Shown: piece after piece, positions 6,752-11,156 of the stretch
Position numbering within the stretch: position 1 is the first letter of the stretch
How the letters are laid out: each line of letters opens with the position of its first letter
NCBI GenBank assembly: GCA_913054215.1
Contig: CAJXJE010000011.1
Location: 1 to 11,156, forward strand
Reading direction: 5' to 3'
DNA length: 11,156 bases
Source of the DNA: an uncultured Candidatus Peregrinibacteria bacterium
GTDB lineage: Bacteria > Patescibacteriota > Gracilibacteria > Peribacterales > Peribacteraceae
Program-made: the position numbers and the translations under genes
The notes under the pieces: model-generated
The model's database searches: none
What the model saw: the letters and a program-made list of their open reading frames with translations, nothing else
Told to the model about the DNA's origin: nothing

Positions 6752-8185
6752 ATTTCTTTTGTAAGAAACCATAGGCTACTGCTTATAGTAGGTTCACTAG
6801 GCATTCTTCTTCTTGCAAAGTTCCTGACACCGCTATTTTTGTATGATGTTCCCTTGGGGTATGATCCAGGGCTCTATCGCTATCTCTTTTTGCAGTATGC
6901 AGAAAGTCTTCGAGGTCTCAACCTTCCAGAGCTTCTTCCATGGGCTTCTGAGCATCCTCCAGGGTTGTTTGTGCTATCTGCTCCGTTCCTTATCGCAGGC
7001 CTACCTGTTGATGTACTTATTGGGTGGATGTGGAATCTCTTTCCAGTAGTACTCCTTGGTGTTTTTGCATGGATCTTTTCTAAGAGAGAGGGCATTGCAG
7101 TCGGTTTGTGTGTTCTTTTGATGGGACTTCTGTCTCAGGCATATTTCGATGGGTTCTTCGCTATGTATATGAAGGCGTATGTCTCTCTTCTTTTTACCAT
7201 TATCACCTATTACTTGGCAGAGAAGCATTCTATCTGGTTTGTCCTTACTGCACTTATGGCGGTGATGATTCACCAGCAGACCGGTCTGATTCTTACGCTG
7301 TCGCTTGGCATATGGTGGATAGTGAATCTCAAGAAAAACTGGGGTGATAAGAAATTTCATTTTATCACATACATATTAGCACTAGCAGGAATCATCGCAC
7401 TACTTTGGTATATCCCACAATGGGAACGTGCTATATGGAGTCCTCTAAAATCCATATTCCTTCTTCGTGGAGATGCAGCACCTGCGGGAGCATTCCCAGA
7501 AGCTACATTCTATGTGCGTACAATGGGAGTTGTATTACTCCTTGGTGTATTTGGCATGGTACTCAGCTTTACCAAAGAACGTGGATCTCTCTGGCAGCTG
7601 TCGGTATTGGTATGCACAGTATTTATCGTATTCCGTCTCGTTTTCTACAGACGTTTTTTCCTGCAGTTAGATTTCTTTCTCATGCCTTTTGCAGCGATTG
7701 CCTTGGTATGGATATGGAAATCTATTTCTGCAAACTGGGCACGTGGAATACTGGTACTAGTACTTTGTACTCAGGCTGTCATAGGATTTCAAACATTGGC
7801 GATACGAACACCGAGCTTTAATGCAAAGGAGATCGCCAAGATCAAAAGCGTACCAGGGTCCATACAACCAGATGCTTCTGTCATAGCACTGGAGAATATT
7901 TCTGGTATGTGGCTGCTCGGCTGGCTACCATACAGGAAAGTAGGAGCTCCAGGACTCTTTGATTATCCTAACTGGACGTATGAACAGTGGGGTGTGTTTA
8001 TCGATGGATCTAGTGCAGATCGCAAGTCCTTACTTCAGACACTCGAAGGATCGGTGTACTTTTTCCTTTCGCCAACCTTTGTAAACTTCTACAAGGATCG
8101 TGCTCTCAAGATTATTTCTGATCCTTGTTTTCGTATAGTTGATGACGCACCACTTCTGGAGTCTCTTTGTTCATCTACCTCTTAA
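6752..8185 (+). CDS. Polytopic membrane protein, GT-C glycosyltransferase-like
   Basis: About ten hydrophobic spans are followed by a soluble C-terminal part of about 130 residues. The conserved-looking PLGYDPGLYRY (Asp38 with this start) sits just after the first span, where GT-C fold transferases that use polyprenyl-linked sugars place a catalytic Asp. Further on is VMIHQQTG (His174) between spans. This fits a GT-C or Wzy-like enzyme adding sugars outside the membrane, but the donor and acceptor are unknown. The start is unresolved. The first ordinary start in frame is TTG 6839, which would delete span 1 (RLLLIVGSLGILLLAKFL). Codons from 6722 on are in frame and open but offer only rare initiators: ATC 6749 and ATT 6752 give a sensible MSFVRNHRLLL-type N-terminus. 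ATG 6733 and ATG 6738 are in other frames; a one-base shift near 6760 would join ATG 6738 to this frame. lgt begins immediately after the stop. Confidence 0.7.
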   Translation: MSFVRNHRLLLIVGSLGILLLAKFLTPLFLYDVPLGYDPGLYRYLFLQYAESLRGLNLPELLPWASEHPPGLFVLSAPFLIAGLPVDVLIGWMWNLFPVVLLGVFAWIFSKREGIAVGLCVLLMGLLSQAYFDGFFAMYMKAYVSLLFTIITYYLAEKHSIWFVLTALMAVMIHQQTGLILTLSLGIWWIVNLKKNWGDKKFHFITYILALAGIIALLWYIPQWERAIWSPLKSIFLLRGDAAPAGAFPEATFYVRTMGVVLLLGVFGMVLSFTKERGSLWQLSVLVCTVFIVFRLVFYRRFFLQLDFFLMPFAAIALVWIWKSISANWARGILVLVLCTQAVIGFQTLAIRTPSFNAKEIAKIKSVPGSIQPDASVIALENISGMWLLGWLPYRKVGAPGLFDYPNWTYEQWGVFIDGSSADRKSLLQTLEGSVYFFLSPTFVNFYKDRALKIISDPCFRIVDDAPLLESLCSSTS

Positions 8186-8959
8186 ATGATCTCTCTCTTT
8201 CCTACTAGACAAGTGGCCATACAGGTATTCGAATTTTCCATTTACTGGTATGGGCTTCTGTACCTTCTTGCCTTTCTTCTTGTATACGTACTCATTTCAA
8301 AATTACAGCATTACCGTTCACTGTCGCTCGACAAAGATGTAGTTTCGTCATTACTCAGTTGGGCTATCGGAGGAGTAATCGTGGGAGGAAGAATGGGATA
8401 CGTTCTTTTCTACGAATATGCATATTTTAGTGAGAACACCTTAGAGATTTTTGCGGTATGGAATGGAGGTATGTCTTCTCATGGAGGGTTTATCGGTGTA
8501 GCCATCGCCCTTGGTATTGCTCTGAAAAAGAGGGGAGTACCATTGCTACCGTTTTTGGATGTGATCACGGTTCCTATCGCACTGGGTCTTGCCTGCGGCC
8601 GACTGGGAAACTTTATCAACTGGGAGCTCTACGGATCAGTAAGTACGCTACCATGGGCTATGGCTATCCCTGGCGTAGAAGGGTTACGTCATCCTACGTT
8701 CTTTTATGCACTTGCTAAAAATTTGCTGATCGCGGCAGTGTGTTATCGCCACCTTAGGCTTTCGTATCCGAGACCTGGAGAAACGTTTGCCATGTTCTTA
8801 CTGCTGTATGGAGTGTTGCGATTTGCGGTGGAGTACTTTCGGGATCAGCCATACGGTTGGATTGATCTCGGCATCCTCAGTCTGACAACGGGGCAGTTAC
8901 TGACAATACCGTTGATACTGATAGGCCTGATCAGCTTTTTGATGGTTGGCCGACGGTGA
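8186..8959 (+). CDS. lgt: Lgt, prolipoprotein diacylglyceryl transferase
   Basis: Lgt moves a diacylglyceryl group from phosphatidylglycerol to the lipobox Cys of prelipoproteins in the cytoplasmic membrane, the first step of lipoprotein maturation. The product has 257 residues, slightly short for the family, with about seven spans. Family signatures in order are IYWYGL (19-24), GGRMGYVLFY (67-76), WNGGMSSHGG (92-101) with the essential His99, the Lgt signature GRLGNFINWELYG (138-150) with Arg139, RHPTFFYA (168-175), LRFAVEYFRD with Arg212 and Glu216, and LTTGQLL near the C-terminus. The HPTFFYA motif departs from the common HPSQLYE. The ATG directly abuts the TAA of the preceding gene, so translation is probably coupled. 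Its 3' end overlaps rnhB tail to tail by 29 bp. A likely client is the lipoprotein at 1651-2628. Confidence 0.95.
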   Translation: MISLFPTRQVAIQVFEFSIYWYGLLYLLAFLLVYVLISKLQHYRSLSLDKDVVSSLLSWAIGGVIVGGRMGYVLFYEYAYFSENTLEIFAVWNGGMSSHGGFIGVAIALGIALKKRGVPLLPFLDVITVPIALGLACGRLGNFINWELYGSVSTLPWAMAIPGVEGLRHPTFFYALAKNLLIAAVCYRHLRLSYPRPGETFAMFLLLYGVLRFAVEYFRDQPYGWIDLGILSLTTGQLLTIPLILIGLISFLMVGRR

Positions 8960-9542
8960 TATTCCTGAGGAATGTCTTTCTGTGTAAAGGGCAAACGCCA
9001 AACATCTCTAAAGCTTCGATATGCTGCGGTGCTCCGTATCCCTTGTGCTCCGCAAATCCATACTTCGGATACTCTTTGGCATACTCAATCATCATGCGGT
9101 CTCTCGTCACCTTGGCAACAATAGACCCTGCAGAAATACAGGGCTCGCTTTCGTCCCCCCTAATCACGCCACTCTTAGGATAGTTAAACCAGAACTTATC
9201 TCGACCATCAATTAATAGATAGGTCGGGGTTACGCTCTTCTCAACCATTGCAAGTGCCTCTTGCATTGCCTTTTCTGTACAGGCGAGAATGCCATGTTGA
9301 TCAACTTCAGATCCATCAACAATCCCTACGCCATAGGTGCAGTGTTGTTCGATCCATCCAAACACTTCTTCACGTTGCTCAAAGCTGAGAGATTTACTAT
9401 CAGCAATCAGAGGATGACCTTCAAGTTCTGGGATCAGCAGACAGGCGCCAGCAACTACAGGGCCTGCTAGAGCTCCTCGGCCTGCTTCGTCTATTCCGAC
9501 GATAACTGCCGAATTTTGTACTGAATCAGATACTGAGGACAT
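8931..9542 (-). CDS. rnhB: RNase HII
   Basis: RNase HII cuts RNA in RNA-DNA hybrids and nicks DNA at single misincorporated ribonucleotides, starting ribonucleotide excision repair. ATG 9542 gives 203 residues; a TTG two codons upstream is possible. Motifs are VGIDEAGRGALAGPVVAG with catalytic Asp18 and Glu19, ADSKSLS, LLIDGRD (Asp112), a GDES turn (Asp130) matching the fourth acidic residue, and GSIVAKVTRDRMM. The C-terminal YGFAEHKGYGAPQHIEAL and LHRKTF stretches are also typical. All catalytic acids are present, so the enzyme should be active with Mg or Mn. No Shine-Dalgarno sequence is seen. A perfect TATAAT on the minus strand (9571 to 9566) would start transcription about 16 nt before the ATG. 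The 3' end lies inside the end of lgt. Confidence 0.95.
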   Translation of the reverse strand: MSSVSDSVQNSAVIVGIDEAGRGALAGPVVAGACLLIPELEGHPLIADSKSLSFEQREEVFGWIEQHCTYGVGIVDGSEVDQHGILACTEKAMQEALAMVEKSVTPTYLLIDGRDKFWFNYPKSGVIRGDESEPCISAGSIVAKVTRDRMMIEYAKEYPKYGFAEHKGYGAPQHIEALEMFGVCPLHRKTFLRNITVGQPSKS

Positions 9543-9570
9543 TGACAAAGTATGATAAATATTGCATTAT
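9542..9570 (+). promoter_or_regulatory. Candidate promoter for the 99-residue membrane protein
   Basis: A perfect TTGACA (9542-9547) and CATTAT (9565-9570, four of six consensus bases) have a 17-nt spacer. Transcription would start near 9577, giving a leader of about 100 nt that contains the structured element at 9604-9658. The -35 box overlaps the start codon of rnhB on the other strand. A TATAAG at 9594-9599 is a weaker alternative without a good -35. Confidence 0.45.
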
Positions 9571-9571
9571 A
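9566..9571 (-). promoter_or_regulatory. Candidate -10 box for rnhB
   Basis: Read on the minus strand this is a perfect TATAAT, 23 nt before the rnhB ATG. It overlaps the -10 region proposed for the divergent gene, so the two polymerases may compete. No good -35 sequence is visible 16-18 nt upstream, so support is partial. Confidence 0.35.
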
Positions 9572-9603
9572 TTAGGAGATCTTTCACACATAGTATAAGT
9601 CAA

Positions 9604-9658
9604 CAACTGCCTTCGTTGAAGGTGTATGGCGGAGCCGTACGCAGCGGAGGCTAAGTTG
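9604..9658 (+). ncRNA. Highly structured 5' leader element, unclassified
   Basis: The leader folds into one long hairpin. CAACT (9604-9608) pairs with AGTTG (9654-9658). After a two-base bulge (9652-9653), GCCTTCGTTG (9609-9618) pairs with CAGCGGAGGC (9642-9651) through ten consecutive pairs including two G-U. AAGGT (9619-9623) forms an asymmetric internal loop. The apex is GTATGGC-GGA-GCCGTAC (9624-9640), seven pairs around a three-base loop. A competing small hairpin, CCTTC-GTT-GAAGG (9610-9622), is incompatible with the long stem. The ribosome binding site AAGGAGG lies seven nucleotides downstream. Pairing was found by eye. It does not match a riboswitch class I can name. It could be a regulatory leader, a protein-binding site or a dispersed palindromic repeat. 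Confidence 0.5.
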
Positions 9659-9664
9659 GCTTTC

Positions 9665-9671
9665 AAGGAGG
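9665..9671 (+). promoter_or_regulatory. Strong ribosome binding site AAGGAGG
   Basis: AAGGAGG lies six nucleotides before ATG 9678 and decides that start over the adjacent TTG at 9675. It is the only textbook Shine-Dalgarno sequence before a gene in this window. It lies just below the structured leader, so folding there could affect access. Confidence 0.75.
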
Positions 9672-9677
9672 ATTTTG

Positions 9678-9977
9678 ATGAGTATCTTTCGTCAGTTATG
9701 GAATGGTGTTTGGCATTTCGAACAAGCTGCGGATCCTACAGTCCAGTGGGCTGTAGAGAACTTCAGAGAGTTGTTCATGTATGTCTTCCTCGTTGTTCCA
9801 GCGTTACTCTTCTTTGCCATCACTATCGCTTGGTGTGAATGGGAGATGAAGAGGGAACTACGAAACTTTGACCGTCGAAAATCACTTGCCGAGGAAACCG
9901 GTGAATTCTGGGTGCATGACTTGTCAGACGAAGAACTCGTGATGTACCACGAACAGGCTGCAGAAACCGATTTCTAG
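9678..9977 (+). CDS. Small single-span membrane protein of unknown function
   Basis: The gene encodes 99 residues from ATG 9678, chosen for its ribosome binding site. An amphipathic N-terminal segment (MSIFRQLWNGVWHFEQAADP) precedes one membrane span, about 33-52 (FMYVFLVVPALLFFAITIAW). A charged region KRELRNFDRRKS follows, then an acidic tail with DLSDEELVMYHEQAAETDF. I recognise no family. It is a stand-alone transcription unit with its own candidate promoter, a structured leader and a strong intrinsic terminator, which suggests separately controlled expression. An overlapping frame from ATG 9626 is open for 70 codons but starts inside the hairpin and is probably a shadow. Confidence 0.75.
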   Translation: MSIFRQLWNGVWHFEQAADPTVQWAVENFRELFMYVFLVVPALLFFAITIAWCEWEMKRELRNFDRRKSLAEETGEFWVHDLSDEELVMYHEQAAETDF

Positions 9978-9988
9978 AAAGCTTTTTT

Positions 9989-10026
9989 CGATGCCCATGC
10001 ACTCCGTTGCACGGGCGTCGTTTTTT
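9989..10026 (+). terminator. Intrinsic terminator after the small membrane protein gene
   Basis: CGATGCCCATGCA (9989-10001) pairs with TGCACGGGCGTCG (10008-10020). The stem has twelve pairs, including one T-G, a single A-C mismatch and a six-base loop, and is followed by six T residues (10021-10026). It is directional for the plus strand, because the other side gives A rather than T after the stem. The T run overlaps the stop codon of the convergent Mur ligase gene. Confidence 0.9.
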
Positions 10027-11156
10027 ATAGTGCACGCAATACCTCTCTTGCTACCTCTCGTTCATCCCATTCTATTGGTCCTTCAGGCTTATTAAATGTT
10101 GTAAACGGCCCCATGCCACAGAGAATAACAGCATCACCTTTTTGGGCTTTCTTGCAGAGAAATTCTATCGCTTCACGTCTATCAAAAATTTTGTGTGCTT
10201 CGCAAGTCTCTTGATCTACTCCTTCCCACACTTCTTCGAGTACTGCATGAGGATCTTCTCCGTAGGTTTCATCCTCTGTGACTACAATAATATCAGCTAA
10301 CGCGCTACAGATACCTCCAATCATTGCGCGTTTTTCAGGCATACGGTTTCCGATGCCCCCGAAGAGTGCAAGTACTTTTCCATCGTCACCTACGATACTA
10401 CGCAAAGAGGACAGCGTTGTTTCATATGCTGCAGGTGTCACCGTAAAATCGACAAACACATCAAAATCCTGTCCTTCTTCTATGCGTTGCATTCGTCCAG
10501 CAATAGCTTCAAATGAATCAAGTGCTGCAATGCTCTCGTCAGCAGAAATTCCAATTGCCGTAGCACATCCTATTGCGCACATCGCATTTTCTAGATTAAA
10601 GGCGCCTGGGATATTCAACGTAATATTTTTTGTGGTCCCTTCTATCTTCATAACTGCTTTTGTAGAACGAGACTGCGTTTGTGCACTATGAACGGAGATG
10701 TCAGAGTGTTCTGTACCATAAGTAATAGTTCTCTTAGAAAGAATACGATTGTAGAAGTCATATGCTTCATCAGCGGCATTGAGAACCTTTGTTCCTTTTC
10801 CTTGTAACATGCGAAACATGATTCCTTTATCATTTCGGTATTGATCTATTGTTTTGTGATAATCCAAACTTTCTAAAGTAAGATTAGTAATCGCACATAC
10901 AGAAGGCCATGTGAAACTTACACGCCCTTGCACAAGGCCATGCGATGACATTTCGATAACAGCATGCGTACAGTTCTCGGATACTAGACGACGCAGAAAT
11001 CGCTGCAAGGTAAAGGGGTTAATTGATGTGAGGTGCGTTGCATTTTCTTCGCAGTTTTCACGAACTTGAAAGTGAGTAGTAGAAGCTGCTCCTACATCTA
11101 CTCCTGAATGAAGTAGAATATGGGAGAGCATTCCTACGGTTGTTGTTTTGCCATCG
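10025..11156 (-). CDS. murE: MurE-type Mur ligase, N-terminus cut by the window edge
   Basis: MurE adds the third amino acid to UDP-MurNAc-dipeptide in the cytoplasm, using ATP. The frame is open to the right edge, and the edge encodes DGKTTTVG, the end of the ATP-binding P-loop, so the N-terminal domain lies beyond 11156. An internal ATG at 11131 is not the start. Visible motifs, numbered from that Met, are EMSSHGL (60-66), LDYHKTIDQYRNDKGIMF (89-106) with the Lys expected to be carbamylated, GAFNLENAMCA, and AGRMQRIEEG. Two key motifs are changed: DFTVTPAAYE (228-237) replaces the usual DYAHTPD, losing the His, and TEDETYGEDP (285-294) replaces the DNPR-type motif that reads the added amino acid. 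The protein ends ...REVLRAL at TAA. It may be a CPR-type MurE variant or a related Mur ligase with another substrate. Confidence 0.82.
   Translation of the reverse strand, partial: DGKTTTVGMLSHILLHSGVDVGAASTTHFQVRENCEENATHLTSINPFTLQRFLRRLVSENCTHAVIEMSSHGLVQGRVSFTWPSVCAITNLTLESLDYHKTIDQYRNDKGIMFRMLQGKGTKVLNAADEAYDFYNRILSKRTITYGTEHSDISVHSAQTQSRSTKAVMKIEGTTKNITLNIPGAFNLENAMCAIGCATAIGISADESIAALDSFEAIAGRMQRIEEGQDFDVFVDFTVTPAAYETTLSSLRSIVGDDGKVLALFGGIGNRMPEKRAMIGGICSALADIIVVTEDETYGEDPHAVLEEVWEGVDQETCEAHKIFDRREAIEFLCKKAQKGDAVILCGMGPFTTFNKPEGPIEWDEREVAREVLRAL

Noticed and set aside
9626..9838. 70-codon ORF starting MAEPYAAEAKLAF, overlapping the leader and the 99-residue gene
   Set aside because: It starts inside a strong hairpin, has no ribosome binding site, and loses protein-like character where it overlaps the better-supported frame.
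1..11156. UGA recoded to glycine, as in Gracilibacteria and Absconditabacteria
   Set aside because: lgt and rnhB end in TGA at the expected family length, and no recognisable gene contains an internal TGA.

Overview
This is a compact bacterial window made up mostly of cell-envelope genes plus two housekeeping genes. Gene order (+ unless noted): a possible gene remnant (about 165-473); a short ORF ending at TAG (555-653) that runs in frame into a duplicated beta-sandwich surface protein (672-1607); a lipoprotein (1651-2628); a membrane-anchored protein with six PKD-like repeats (2633-4684); a 30-residue membrane microprotein (4686-4778); tsaD on the minus strand (4775-5794); a class-unassigned sortase (5897-6721); a GT-C-like polytopic membrane protein (about 6752-8185); lgt (8186-8959); rnhB on the minus strand (8931-9542); a 99-residue single-span membrane protein with a highly structured leader (9678-9977) and a strong terminator; and a murE-type Mur ligase on the minus strand that runs off the right edge (10025-11156).

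Tight gene packing, rare Shine-Dalgarno sequences, a diverged MurE-like ligase, PKD surface proteins and a sortase beside a GT-C protein suggest a Patescibacteria (CPR) genome, perhaps of the Peregrinibacteria/Peribacteria kind. That assignment is inference from gene style, not proof. The code looks standard: TAA, TAG and TGA all end recognisable genes, and no recognisable gene needs TGA to be read as an amino acid.

The genes fit a surface-building theme. Lgt would lipidate proteins such as the lipoprotein encoded here. The sortase would attach or polymerise surface proteins, though no sorting signal is visible in this window. The GT-C-like protein may transfer sugars outside the membrane. 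The MurE-like enzyme would extend the peptidoglycan stem peptide. The PKD and beta-sandwich proteins are likely exposed on the surface. TsaD (tRNA t6A) and RNase HII are unrelated housekeeping genes sharing the neighbourhood.

The points most worth a second look are these. Two in-frame TAG codons (651 and 6719) are each followed by a membrane segment that has no ordinary start codon. A near-consensus promoter places transcription start on the sortase GTG. A 55-nt stem-loop lies upstream of the only gene here with a textbook ribosome binding site. The MurE-like ligase lacks the usual substrate motifs.
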